From Pseudarcicella hirudinis (GTDB lineage Bacteria; Bacteroidota; Bacteroidia; Cytophagales; Spirosomataceae), in NCBI RefSeq assembly GCF_900115665.1, contig NZ_FOXH01000006.1, positions 310,001 through 374,000 of the forward strand: a stretch of DNA of 64,000 nucleotides, read 5' to 3'. Shown one piece after another: positions 24,763 to 33,577 of this stretch. The notes under the pieces are model-generated. The model was not told the origin of the DNA and did no database searches. It worked only from the letters and a program-made list of their open reading frames with translations. Position 1 is the stretch's first letter. The number at the start of each line of letters is the position of its first letter. Made by a program: the position numbers and the translations under genes.

Positions 24763-25878
24763 ATGAAAAAAATCTTTAACACAATCTCAATTATTTTAAT
24801 CTGTGCTTCAGGGCTCCGGGCACAACTGACATTTCCGCCGGACGGAGGAAACAAAAAAGCACTCATTGGCGAACGCATTGGTATCACAGACGTAGCAATC
24901 AGCTATAGCCGGCCGGCCGTGAAAGGCCGTGAAGGTAAAATCTGGGGGCAGCTTGTACATTACGGATATAAGTATCTGGATTTTGGTACTTCGAAGGAAG
25001 CACCCTGGCGTGCCGGAGCGAATGAATGTACTACCATTTCCTTCTCAACAGATGTCACAGTTGAAGGTAAAACTTTGCCCGCCGGGAAATACGGTCTTTT
25101 CATGGCTGTTCAGGAAAATGATATTACCTTGATTTTTTCTAAAAATTCGGAAGCCTGGGGGAGTTTCTTTTATACACCCAAAGAAGATGTTTTGCGCGTT
25201 AACGTAAAACAACTGAAAAATCAGCCTATGGTTGAAAGGCTGTCATTTGATTTTTCAGAACAAACGGATAGCTCTGCGGTAGTTGCCCTGTTATGGGAGC
25301 ACTGGAAAATACCTTTCAAAATTACTGTAAATGTTAAAGAAACTGTCATTGCCTCTTTGAGAAGGGAATTGCAGGGAGAAAAAGGATTTTCCTGGTTTGC
25401 TTTCGTTGAAGCTGCCAATTATTGTTTGCAGAACAATACCAATCTGGAAGAAGGATTGAGCTGGGCAGAAAGCGCTATAACTGAAAACTATATTGGCCAG
25501 GCCAATTTTACCACACTTCGTACCAAGGCTAATTTATTGAAAAAACTGGGAAGAACTCCTGAATCTGAAAGTACGATGAAAGAGGCATTGGCCAAAGGAA
25601 CATTTGCAGAGGTAAATCAATTTGGACAAAGGTTATTAGCTCAGAAAAAAACGGCTGAAGCACTGGATGTTTTCAGGTTTAATGCCACTAAAAATCCTAA
25701 GGAATTTCAGGCCTTAACGGGTCTTGCCAAAGCGTATTCCGTAAATGGTGATTTAAAATCAGCCGGGAAATATATAAAACTGGCTGCAGCAGAAGCGCAA
25801 ACCCCGGAGGATAAAGAAAAGGCAGATAAAATGGCAAAAATGCTCGCTGAAGGCAAAAGTCTTCCGATAGAAATGTAA
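24763..25878 (+). CDS. DUF2911 protein with C-terminal TPR-like repeats, secreted
   Basis: A 371-residue protein with signal peptide MKKIFNTISIILICASGLRAQ. Residues 25-190 are the DUF2911 domain: VAISYSRPAVKGREGKIWG, PWRAGANECTTISFSTDVTV and LPAGKYGLFM are the diagnostic stretches. Residues 215-365 are helical repeats of TPR kind (SWFAFVEAANYCLQ, TKANLLKKLGRTPES, ALTGLAKAYSVNGDLKSAGKY). The family is abundant in Bacteroidota and its molecular role is unknown. The TPR part suggests protein-protein contact in the periplasm. It appears to be transcribed alone. Confidence 0.9.
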   Translation: MKKIFNTISIILICASGLRAQLTFPPDGGNKKALIGERIGITDVAISYSRPAVKGREGKIWGQLVHYGYKYLDFGTSKEAPWRAGANECTTISFSTDVTVEGKTLPAGKYGLFMAVQENDITLIFSKNSEAWGSFFYTPKEDVLRVNVKQLKNQPMVERLSFDFSEQTDSSAVVALLWEHWKIPFKITVNVKETVIASLRRELQGEKGFSWFAFVEAANYCLQNNTNLEEGLSWAESAITENYIGQANFTTLRTKANLLKKLGRTPESESTMKEALAKGTFAEVNQFGQRLLAQKKTAEALDVFRFNATKNPKEFQALTGLAKAYSVNGDLKSAGKYIKLAAAEAQTPEDKEKADKMAKMLAEGKSLPIEM

Positions 25879-26192
25879 ACCTGATTTGAGATTTTTCATT
25901 TTCGCTTTAAACACCTAAAAACTACACTCATGGTGTTGTTTTGTTCGTTTAAAAAAAATAAATATTTGTCTTTTTAATAAGATTTGAGTTTCTTTGAACG
26001 AAAATTTCAGGGGAACTTCACCGGAGATGGGGAAATTGAAAATGAAAGTGTCCTGAAAACCGGAATTACTGAGTAATAAATCTATCCAACCGGATTGATT
26101 CAAACCAACTATTATGTCTTTCTGCGGAATACAAAGAAGACGAACAGCTTTATCAATTACACTTGATAATATTTGAAATGGAATTTAGTCGC
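25879..26192. other. Intergenic region, nothing recognised
   Basis: Lies between the DUF2911 stop and the terminator of the convergent DUF2891 gene. It is AT-rich with runs of A and T. Short open frames here lack a protein-like composition. Confidence 0.3.
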
Positions 26193-26225
26193 AAAAACGT
26201 CGCCATCTGTGAAGGCGACGTTTTT
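26193..26225. terminator. Bidirectional terminator at the end of the DUF2891 gene
   Basis: A perfect 12-bp stem AAAAACGTCGCC / GGCGACGTTTTT with a 9-nt loop, flanked by A-run and T-run so it works on either strand. It lies 7 bp beyond the DUF2891 stop. Confidence 0.85.
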
Positions 26226-26231
26226 TATGAA

Positions 26232-27338
26232 TTATTTTACACTCAAGGCATAAACAGCGAAAGATCCCAGCCAGTGTTCTCCTCCGTAATTTCCATTCGT
26301 TACCTGAGGAAGCGTCTGGTTAATAAATGCCGAAGCGGTTTTTTTGAGAAGTTCACGTCGTTTGTCTGATTTGGGTAAACTTTCAGCGATTCCTTTCATG
26401 CACCAGGCCCTGCTTAAAGAAAGTCCGTCGAGGTGTACAATATTATAATCGGCCCGGTCGCTCACCACCGGAGCTTGCATGACATTTTTCAAACCCGCAG
26501 GTGTCAGAAATGCATTAAACCATTTAACAAACTGATTCTGAGGCAAAATTCTTCTCATAAGATCAGAAATTTCCAGACTTGGGGAAAGAAAATCTGTACC
26601 ATCCGGCTCAAGAATAGCGGGAGTATTGGTGTTTTTCAGATAATAATCTTTACTTCTTTGCACGAGTAATTTTTCAAATTCCTTTTCTCCGGTTGTTCTT
26701 GCCCAATCCAGTGCAAACACCATTCCGAAGGCTGTATTCTGATGGATTCCTGTTCTGTTCGGATAAGTCTGCTTTGGCAGATATTCTTTCCAGCGTTGTA
26801 CAATCATTTTGGTAAGTGGTGCCAGATGTGCCAGCCAGATTTTTGCCTGTGGATCATTCCAGGTATAAAGTTCTTCATCGAGTTTTAAAAGCCAGGCCCA
26901 TCCGTATGTTCTTTCAAAGCCCTTTGCCAGTTTATATTTCATGAAATAATCAGCTTCTGCATTGATATTCTGCTCACTGAAACTCTGGTCTAATATGGCC
27001 TTGATTTCCTGCTGTTCAGGAAGATCCTTGAATTTCTTTAACAATTGCACAAGCATCCAGTGCCCATGTACTGAAGAATGCCAGTCCAGGCAACCGTAAA
27101 AAGCCGGATGTAATTGTTTGGGAGAAAGATTTACTTCTTCCGCTGTTTCTATGGTATGATTCGGCTTATTCGGATACTCTGTTCCGATACAATGCAATGG
27201 GAGCTTCGCCAGAAAGGAAGCGCCTTCAATGGTAAGATTTAATTGTTTTCCGTCTTCAGATCGCTCAAGATATTTGATTTGAGACCAGGCAGACTGACAC
27301 AAGGTAAGAAGGACAAATAGTAATAGATTTTTTTTCAT
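26232..27338 (-). CDS. DUF2891 family protein, secreted
   Basis: A 368-residue protein with signal peptide MKKNLLLFVLLTLCQSAWSQ. Family signatures: HPAFYGCLDWHSSVHGHWML with conserved His/Asp, FERTYGWAWLLKLDEEL, and PNRTGIHQNTAFGMVFALDWA with NFTAF-like His. The helix-rich sequence fits an alpha/alpha-toroid fold such as is common in glycoside-processing enzymes, and the conserved acidic/His cluster would suit catalysis, but the family has no established reaction. It is a single gene, divergent from FecR. Confidence 0.88.
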   Translation of the reverse strand: MKKNLLLFVLLTLCQSAWSQIKYLERSEDGKQLNLTIEGASFLAKLPLHCIGTEYPNKPNHTIETAEEVNLSPKQLHPAFYGCLDWHSSVHGHWMLVQLLKKFKDLPEQQEIKAILDQSFSEQNINAEADYFMKYKLAKGFERTYGWAWLLKLDEELYTWNDPQAKIWLAHLAPLTKMIVQRWKEYLPKQTYPNRTGIHQNTAFGMVFALDWARTTGEKEFEKLLVQRSKDYYLKNTNTPAILEPDGTDFLSPSLEISDLMRRILPQNQFVKWFNAFLTPAGLKNVMQAPVVSDRADYNIVHLDGLSLSRAWCMKGIAESLPKSDKRRELLKKTASAFINQTLPQVTNGNYGGEHWLGSFAVYALSVK

Positions 27339-27618
27339 GAATGGGAAAGTTTGTCAGAAGATTTTATCGCAAGATAACTGATAGATTCCAAAGAGTTTAT
27401 GTGGTTTAACATATGAGATAAAATAATCCGGAATCTTTCGGAATGCATTTGCTAATCTAAAAAACTCAGGATCAGGCACTAACCTCAATCCCCCTACCCT
27501 TTCAGGCCCTCATTTCCCGCACACTCATCCGATTATTTAAAAAATCATAAAAAAAATCTGATTTTCTCTATGGTCATTTTGTGCTTTTTGATCTTTATGA
27601 ATTTGAAAGCGATGAATT

Positions 27619-28626
27619 ATGCAAAAAAAACTTGAAAAAATAAAATACTTCCTTGCCAATGAATCATTTAGAAACTGGGTAAAAAAACCTGATGCAGCAC
27701 TGAATATTTTCTGGGAAAACTGGTTTGAACAGTTTCCGGAAGAGAAAGAAGAAGCATTAACGGCCAGGAATGTGATTGAGCAGTTCGGTTATCTTAACAG
27801 ATATGACCTCGATCAGAAGGAGGCAGAAACAATACTTTGGAATATAAAGGAAAATCAGGAAAAAGATGAGGAAAGGAAATACTCCGGTATAGAGATTCCT
27901 TTCAAAAGATGGTGGTGGGCTGCCGCAGGAGTTCTGGTTATTTCCGGATTTTTCTATGCGAATCAACATTATTCCAGGGTAGCTGATCCGGAATGGAAAG
28001 AAGTGGTAACAGGTAATGGCGAACGAAAAATGATTACCCTTCCTGACCAGTCTAAAGTGATTCTGAATGCTAACAGCCGCTTAAGCTTTCCGGAAGTTTT
28101 TGAGCAGGATATCAGAAAAACGATACTCAGCGGGGAAGGCTTTTTTGAGGTGACAAAGAATCCTGAAAAGCCCTTTGTTGTAACAACTGATAAGTTTCAG
28201 ACAAATGTTTTAGGTACCCGTTTCAATGTAAGAGCCTATAGTCATGAGAATCAGCAGAGTGTAGCACTGGTTTCCGGGAAAGTCCGGGTAAAAATAAGTC
28301 ATACTTCTCTGGATTTGCATCCGAACGAGATAGGCATCATGAATGTGGCAAAAGGCAGTATTGAGCAGAAGGATTTTGAACCGAAGGAAATCACAGGCTG
28401 GAAAGATGGGATTTTATTATTCAGAAAAGCCGGATTTGATGTGGTTTTCAATAAGCTGGAAGAAATGTATGGCGTGAGGATAAAAGTGCAAAATCATACG
28501 GAATTAAAAGGGCATTACAGCGGAGAGTTTGAACATGCAACACTCACAGAGGTTTTAAACGGCATTGCTTATACCTCAGATTTTAAATTCAGAATAGATA
28601 AGAATCAGGTAATTATTTCAAACTAA
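27619..28626 (+). CDS. FecR-family anti-sigma factor / transmembrane signal transducer
   Basis: A 335-residue protein. Residues 1-88 are the cytoplasmic sigma-binding arm, a single transmembrane helix lies at about 92-108 (WWWAAAGVLVISGFFYA), and the FecR periplasmic domain follows (VVTGNGERKMITLPDQSKVI, LSGEGFFEVTKNPEKPF, VLGTRFNVRAY). A C-terminal DUF4974/STN-like domain (about 265-333, FDVVFNKLEEMYGVRIKV) contacts the TonB-dependent receptor. It lies 150 bp upstream of SusC and should relay substrate binding to an ECF sigma factor. No sigma-70 ECF gene lies beside it, which is the usual partner position, so the sigma must be encoded elsewhere or has been lost. Confidence 0.93.
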   Translation: MQKKLEKIKYFLANESFRNWVKKPDAALNIFWENWFEQFPEEKEEALTARNVIEQFGYLNRYDLDQKEAETILWNIKENQEKDEERKYSGIEIPFKRWWWAAAGVLVISGFFYANQHYSRVADPEWKEVVTGNGERKMITLPDQSKVILNANSRLSFPEVFEQDIRKTILSGEGFFEVTKNPEKPFVVTTDKFQTNVLGTRFNVRAYSHENQQSVALVSGKVRVKISHTSLDLHPNEIGIMNVAKGSIEQKDFEPKEITGWKDGILLFRKAGFDVVFNKLEEMYGVRIKVQNHTELKGHYSGEFEHATLTEVLNGIAYTSDFKFRIDKNQVIISN

Positions 28627-28669
28627 TTAAAATGCGACAAAACCATTTTCTTAACTCAAGCTAAAAAAA

Positions 28670-28694
28670 GGAGTCAGTCATGAAAACGGACTCC
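28670..28694. terminator. Hairpin in the FecR-SusC gap, terminator-like on the minus strand
   Basis: The stem GGAGTC (28670-28675) / GACTCC (28689-28694) is preceded on the plus strand by A-run AAAAAAA, so it reads as stem plus T-run only on the minus strand. No minus-strand gene needs it. It may mark the end of an antisense transcript or act as a leader hairpin for SusC. Confidence 0.4.
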
Positions 28695-28777
28695 CTGAAA
28701 GCTCATCTATAATGGATTGGCGTCTGGTTATAGATGAAAAAATAATTATTCTTCAATATTTATTTTCAAACAAATTT

Positions 28778-31700
28778 ATGAAAAAAACAATATGTACCAT
28801 AGTTCGTAGCCCTAAAGGCAGGTCAGCAGGTATGCTTCTGGCACTGAATATAGTATTGTTCGGTCAGGCAAAAGCCGAAAGCAGAAGTTCTGAAGGCTTG
28901 AAAACGGGAAATTTCATCTCAGAAAGAATTTATAATTCAAAAACGGCAGCCTATACCATTACCGGTAAAATTACAAGTGATGACGGGAACGGACTTCCCG
29001 GAGCTAATATCCTGGTAAAAGGAACAAACAAAGGAACTGTTTCTAATGCTGCAGGAGAATTTAGCATAGAAATTCCTGACGGACAAACAGTTCTGGTAAT
29101 CAGTTCTGTCGGATATCAGACGAAAGAAGTATTGGTTCAGGGGAAAAAAGTACTGAATATCACACTGGTTTCAGATGTGAAGGCGCTGGAAGAAGTGGTT
29201 GTAGTAGGTTATGGTACCCAGAAAGTCAAAGACCTGACAGGTTCAGTAGGTATTGTAAAAATGGATGATGCCCGGAAAACAGCTACCTATGATGTAGCTA
29301 AAATGCTTCAGGGACAGGTTGCCGGGGTGACAGTACATGGTTCCGGAGAACCCGGAGGGTTTGTAAGCATTAAAATCAGGGGAATTTCCTCATTTACAAA
29401 AACAGATCCTTTGTTTGTAATTGACGGGGTTCCGGTAGATGCTCCTTACGATTTTGCCCCTGATGATATTGAAAGTGTACAGGTTTTAAAGGATGCTTCA
29501 GCCGGAGCAATCTATGGCTCCAGAGCTGCCGGCGGAGTGGTCATTATTACTACTAAAAAAGGTAAGGCAGGGCCATTGAAAATTGATTACAGCGGTTATG
29601 CAGGTGTACAGAATATTGCCAAAACGATTCCTGTAACAGATAGAATCGGCTATCAGAATATTACAAGTGCTGCTGAAGTAAATGCCGGCTTGCCTGTCGC
29701 ACCGGGGAATAACCCTTCCAGCCCGTCCTTTATCAGTAATGTCAATACAAACTGGCAGAAAGAGGGTTTTAAAACCGGTATCATTCAAGACCATAACCTA
29801 AGTTTTTCAGGTGGAAATGATATAATAAAAGCCAATGCTTCTTTAGGTTATTTCGACCAGAGCAGCACTTATTCCGGTCCTCAGAATTATACCCGCTATA
29901 CCTTTAACGGAAACCTTACCGGGAAAAAGGGTATTTTCTCTTTCGGTGCCAAATTCGCCTATACACAATCGCATAAAATCAATAATGCCAATACCAGAGA
30001 ACATGCTGTTTTCGGAGGAAGTGTAACCAGTTTACTGACGGCTATACCAACCATGCCGGTCTATGATCCGAATCGCCTGGGAGGTTTTGGAGGAAGTGAT
30101 AACAATACACAAAGAGCTATTACTCTGAATGTTATCGGCATGAACAGTCTTCTGCAAAGTTATGGAGACAGAAACAGGCTTTTGGGGAACTTCTGGGGAG
30201 AACTTGAATTAGCAAAAGATTTCAAATATAAACTGAGTGTGAGCTATGACCGTACAGACTGGAAAGACTTTTTCTTCGAACCAAAATATGATTTAGGGTT
30301 TTACTATCTTACACCACTCGCTTTCTTGTCTGTTACACGTGGTGCTTCAAACACTTTCCTGGTTGAAAATACACTTTCTTATGCCAAAGAAATCGGTCGT
30401 CACAGAGTGGACTTTCTGGCGGGGATTACTCACCAGAAAGACAATTTTGGCTGGACAAGAGGTACGGCTCTTGGCCTGACCGAACCGTATTTCCTTTCAC
30501 TGAGCTCAGGACTGGAATCTTCCGGAGGCCGGAGTGTAAGTGAATACATTTCAACCTCTGTATTACAATCATATTTAGGCCGGGTGAATTACAATTTTGC
30601 AGACAGATACCTGCTGACTTTTAACTTCCGTCGTGACGGCTCTTCTAAATTCAGCCCGGACAACCGATTCGGTAACTTTATGTCTTTAGCGGCCGCTTGG
30701 AATATTCATAATGATCTTCAGTTGCCTGAATTTATCAATTCCATGAAACTGAGAGGCGGATATGGAGAATTGGGGAATCAGGCGATAGATCCGTACAAGT
30801 ATGATACATACATCAATACCAACGGGAACTACGTCTTTGACGGAGCATTGGCTCCCGGCGCTACCCGCACACAGGTAGTTGATCCTTCAATCAGATGGGA
30901 GTCGAAAAGAACTACCAATGTGGCCCTGGATTTTGGTTTACTGAAAGACAAACTTTCCTTTACGGTTGAATATTTTGATAACAGGGCCTATGATATGCTG
31001 GCTTCAGTACCTATTCCGACTTCGGTAGGTTCTACCAATGCATCGGTTGTTACCAATGCTGCTTCTGTCAGCAACTCCGGGGTAGAGTTTACCGCAGGCT
31101 ACAGACATAAAGAAGGCGATTTTAAGTACGAAATTTCGGCAAATGCCCATACGCTCAGCAACAAAGTTTTGTCTTTGGGCGGGAATAATGAACCTATCTA
31201 CGGAGCTGCCAGTAAAACCGAAGTCGGACACTCTGTCGGTGAACTTTATGGTTACCTGACTGAAGGCATATTCCAGAATGCTGATGACATTAAAAATCAT
31301 GCTATCCAAATCAATGCCGCTCCCGGCGATCTCAAATTCAAGGATGTAAACGGTGATGGGAAGGTCAATGCCGACGACCGTGTTTATCTGGGAAATGCCA
31401 TTCCTGATTTCTATTATGGAGCAAATTTCGGAGCTTCCTACAGAAATTTCGATTTATCATTTTTCATTCAGGGGCAAGCCGGAAACAAAGTTTTCAATGG
31501 CGTTTATCGTAACCTGATGGGTGAGCAGTATTCAAATCACCATGTAGATGCCCTGAATTACTGGACTCCTGCCAATACCAATACGAATGTTCCGAGACCT
31601 GTCATCGGAGATCCCAATGCCAATGCCAGAGATTCCGACAGATTTGTTGAAAACGGGGCTTATCTGAGAATGCAAAATGCACAGATCGGTTACACGGTTC

Positions 31701-31897
31701 CTCAGGAATTATTAAGAAAACTAAAAGGCGTAAACAAAGTAAGAGTCTATGTTTCAGGGCAGAATCTTTTCCTTATTACAGGTTACAGAGGATATGACCC
31801 GGATTTTTCAAGTGATGGACTTTTCAGCAGAGGTTTTGACTACGGTTCATATCCGAACCCGAGAACTGTTATGCTTGGTTTGCAGGTAGGATTTTAA
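28778..31897 (+). CDS. SusC/RagA-type TonB-dependent outer-membrane transporter (arabinan locus)
   Basis: A 1039-residue receptor. The ATG at 28778 is chosen because it places a Sec signal (MKKTICTIVRSPKGRSAGML ... GQAKA) at the start; the frame extends 22 codons upstream without one. A carboxypeptidase-D-like regulatory domain follows (YTITGKITSDDGNGLPGANI), then the TonB box region LEEVVVVGYGTQ, the plug with VIDGVPVDAPYDFAPDDIES and ASAGAIYGSRAAGGVV, and a C-terminal 22-strand barrel ending VMLGLQVGF. It imports oligosaccharides together with the SusD protein 19 bp downstream. The GH43/GH51 neighbours indicate arabino-oligosaccharides. Confidence 0.95.
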   Translation: MKKTICTIVRSPKGRSAGMLLALNIVLFGQAKAESRSSEGLKTGNFISERIYNSKTAAYTITGKITSDDGNGLPGANILVKGTNKGTVSNAAGEFSIEIPDGQTVLVISSVGYQTKEVLVQGKKVLNITLVSDVKALEEVVVVGYGTQKVKDLTGSVGIVKMDDARKTATYDVAKMLQGQVAGVTVHGSGEPGGFVSIKIRGISSFTKTDPLFVIDGVPVDAPYDFAPDDIESVQVLKDASAGAIYGSRAAGGVVIITTKKGKAGPLKIDYSGYAGVQNIAKTIPVTDRIGYQNITSAAEVNAGLPVAPGNNPSSPSFISNVNTNWQKEGFKTGIIQDHNLSFSGGNDIIKANASLGYFDQSSTYSGPQNYTRYTFNGNLTGKKGIFSFGAKFAYTQSHKINNANTREHAVFGGSVTSLLTAIPTMPVYDPNRLGGFGGSDNNTQRAITLNVIGMNSLLQSYGDRNRLLGNFWGELELAKDFKYKLSVSYDRTDWKDFFFEPKYDLGFYYLTPLAFLSVTRGASNTFLVENTLSYAKEIGRHRVDFLAGITHQKDNFGWTRGTALGLTEPYFLSLSSGLESSGGRSVSEYISTSVLQSYLGRVNYNFADRYLLTFNFRRDGSSKFSPDNRFGNFMSLAAAWNIHNDLQLPEFINSMKLRGGYGELGNQAIDPYKYDTYINTNGNYVFDGALAPGATRTQVVDPSIRWESKRTTNVALDFGLLKDKLSFTVEYFDNRAYDMLASVPIPTSVGSTNASVVTNAASVSNSGVEFTAGYRHKEGDFKYEISANAHTLSNKVLSLGGNNEPIYGAASKTEVGHSVGELYGYLTEGIFQNADDIKNHAIQINAAPGDLKFKDVNGDGKVNADDRVYLGNAIPDFYYGANFGASYRNFDLSFFIQGQAGNKVFNGVYRNLMGEQYSNHHVDALNYWTPANTNTNVPRPVIGDPNANARDSDRFVENGAYLRMQNAQIGYTVPQELLRKLKGVNKVRVYVSGQNLFLITGYRGYDPDFSSDGLFSRGFDYGSYPNPRTVMLGLQVGF

Positions 31898-31916
31898 CAT
31901 TCAATTTCGTATTATC

Positions 31917-33485
31917 ATGATGAAGACATTACATAAAAAATATACAATAGCACTTTTGGCTACAGCTTTGCTTACAGGAGCCTGTGAGAAAGATCTTCAG
32001 CAACTTAATCCTAATCAGCAGACTTCTGCCACTTTCTGGCAAAATCAGGAAGATGCCATTAAAGGAATAAATGCAACGTATCAGACCCTGACTATCGACG
32101 GAGGTTATATGCGCAGTACACCTCTCCTGCTCGACACGCGCGGAGATGATGTGAGAAGTAACAGCCCCTGGGACCAGATGTACAATTCCGGCAAATTTGC
32201 CCTGAATGCCGGAAATAGTGATATCTATGGCTGGGCTTTCGGCGCCTATTATGAAGGAGTTTCCAAAGCCAATCAGGTTCTGGACTTTGTTCCGGGAATC
32301 AAAATGGATGAAGAGGTAAAAAAGAGGGTGTTAGGTCAGGCTTATTTTTTGAGAGGCTTGTACTTCTATCACCTTGTTAACATGTTCGGAAATGTTATTT
32401 TACCTACTACTTCTGTAAAATCTACCAAAGATTTTTATGTAAAACAATCTACAGAAGCAGAGGGTTGGGCTCAGGTAATCAATGACTTAAAAAAGGCTTC
32501 AGAATTGCTTCCGGTTAGTTATGACAATGTTACCGGACCTGATAAAGGGCAGAAAGGACGTGCTACCAAAGGCGCTGCTCTTGCTTTCCTGGGAAAGGCC
32601 TACCTTTTTACTAAAAAATATCCGGAAGCTGCCAGTCAGTTTAAAGCAGTCATGGACTTAGGAATCTATGATCTGGTAGCAGAATATCGTGATAACTTCA
32701 CAGAGAAAAATGAGAATAATAAGGAGTCTCTGTTCGAGGTTCAGTTTTCCAGAGATGCAGGAGGTAAAGACCTGAACTGGGGAGGGGAACCACAACCGGG
32801 CTGGGGAGTAGTTTCAGCAAGAGCTATTACTTATGCCCCGCGTGGATTCGGATGGACAGACGTTCAGCCAACCCGTTCTTCTTTCAACGAATTTTTACTG
32901 GAAAAAACCATTTCAGGAGATGATGATCCCCGCCTGGTTGCTACGATGTTTTATAACAAACCGGGATTGAAGTTATACGGGAAACTTTTCTCGGAAAATT
33001 ATAAAAACAATCCTGCCGATCTGAATGATCTGTTTGTCAGAAAATACGAAAACGATGATTCCGGACGCTCTGATGAATTCGACTGGAGATCAGGGATTAA
33101 TGAAAGAATCATGCGTTATGCAGATGTTCTGATGATGTATGCCGAATGTCTTAACGAAACAGGGCAGACAGCTCAGGCTTATCAGTACATCCAAAAGGTG
33201 AGAAGCCGGGTAAATCTTCCGGACCTTGCTGCGGTCAGACCAAACATGACGGCCGCTCAGATGCGGGATCAGCTTGCTCATGAACGTCTGCTTGAATTCA
33301 GTTTTGAAGGACATCGTTTTGATGACATCAAAAGATGGGGCTGGTTATCGGATCCGGCAAAACTCGCTGAGTTGAAGCAAAGAGATCCTGAATTTAATAC
33401 CTATCAGAAAGGACGCGAATTCTTCCCGATTCCTATTGCTGAAATCAACACCAATCCGGGAGTAAAACAAAATCAAAGCTACTAA
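31917..33485 (+). CDS. SusD/RagB-type surface lipoprotein (arabinan locus)
   Basis: A 522-residue glycan-binding lid for the adjacent SusC. The lipoprotein signal ends LLTGAC, with the Cys as acylation site. The SusD fold is shown by the early QTSATFWQNQEDAIKGINATY, the TPR-like QAYFLRGLYFYHLVNMFGNV, and the C-terminal RDQLAHERLLEFSFEGHRFDDIKRWG signature, then PIPIAEINTNPGVKQNQ at the end. The stop is followed by a 12-bp hairpin terminator at 33494, so SusCD mRNA may be partly separated from the downstream glycosidases. The ligand is probably an arabinan fragment, by context. Confidence 0.95.
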   Translation: MMKTLHKKYTIALLATALLTGACEKDLQQLNPNQQTSATFWQNQEDAIKGINATYQTLTIDGGYMRSTPLLLDTRGDDVRSNSPWDQMYNSGKFALNAGNSDIYGWAFGAYYEGVSKANQVLDFVPGIKMDEEVKKRVLGQAYFLRGLYFYHLVNMFGNVILPTTSVKSTKDFYVKQSTEAEGWAQVINDLKKASELLPVSYDNVTGPDKGQKGRATKGAALAFLGKAYLFTKKYPEAASQFKAVMDLGIYDLVAEYRDNFTEKNENNKESLFEVQFSRDAGGKDLNWGGEPQPGWGVVSARAITYAPRGFGWTDVQPTRSSFNEFLLEKTISGDDDPRLVATMFYNKPGLKLYGKLFSENYKNNPADLNDLFVRKYENDDSGRSDEFDWRSGINERIMRYADVLMMYAECLNETGQTAQAYQYIQKVRSRVNLPDLAAVRPNMTAAQMRDQLAHERLLEFSFEGHRFDDIKRWGWLSDPAKLAELKQRDPEFNTYQKGREFFPIPIAEINTNPGVKQNQSY

Positions 33486-33493
33486 TTGCACAT

Positions 33494-33533
33494 AACACTC
33501 ATCCGGAGTTTAATCGCTTACGGATGAGTGTTT
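33494..33533 (+). terminator. Terminator/attenuator between SusD and the GH43 gene
   Basis: The stem AACACTCATCCG (33494-33505) / CGGATGAGTGTT (33521-33532) is followed by a short T-run. It could set a lower expression level for the glycosidase genes than for SusCD. Confidence 0.65.
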
Positions 33534-33577
33534 AAACATTTTCCTCATCAGCCACCTTTCCAGATACACTGAATTTT

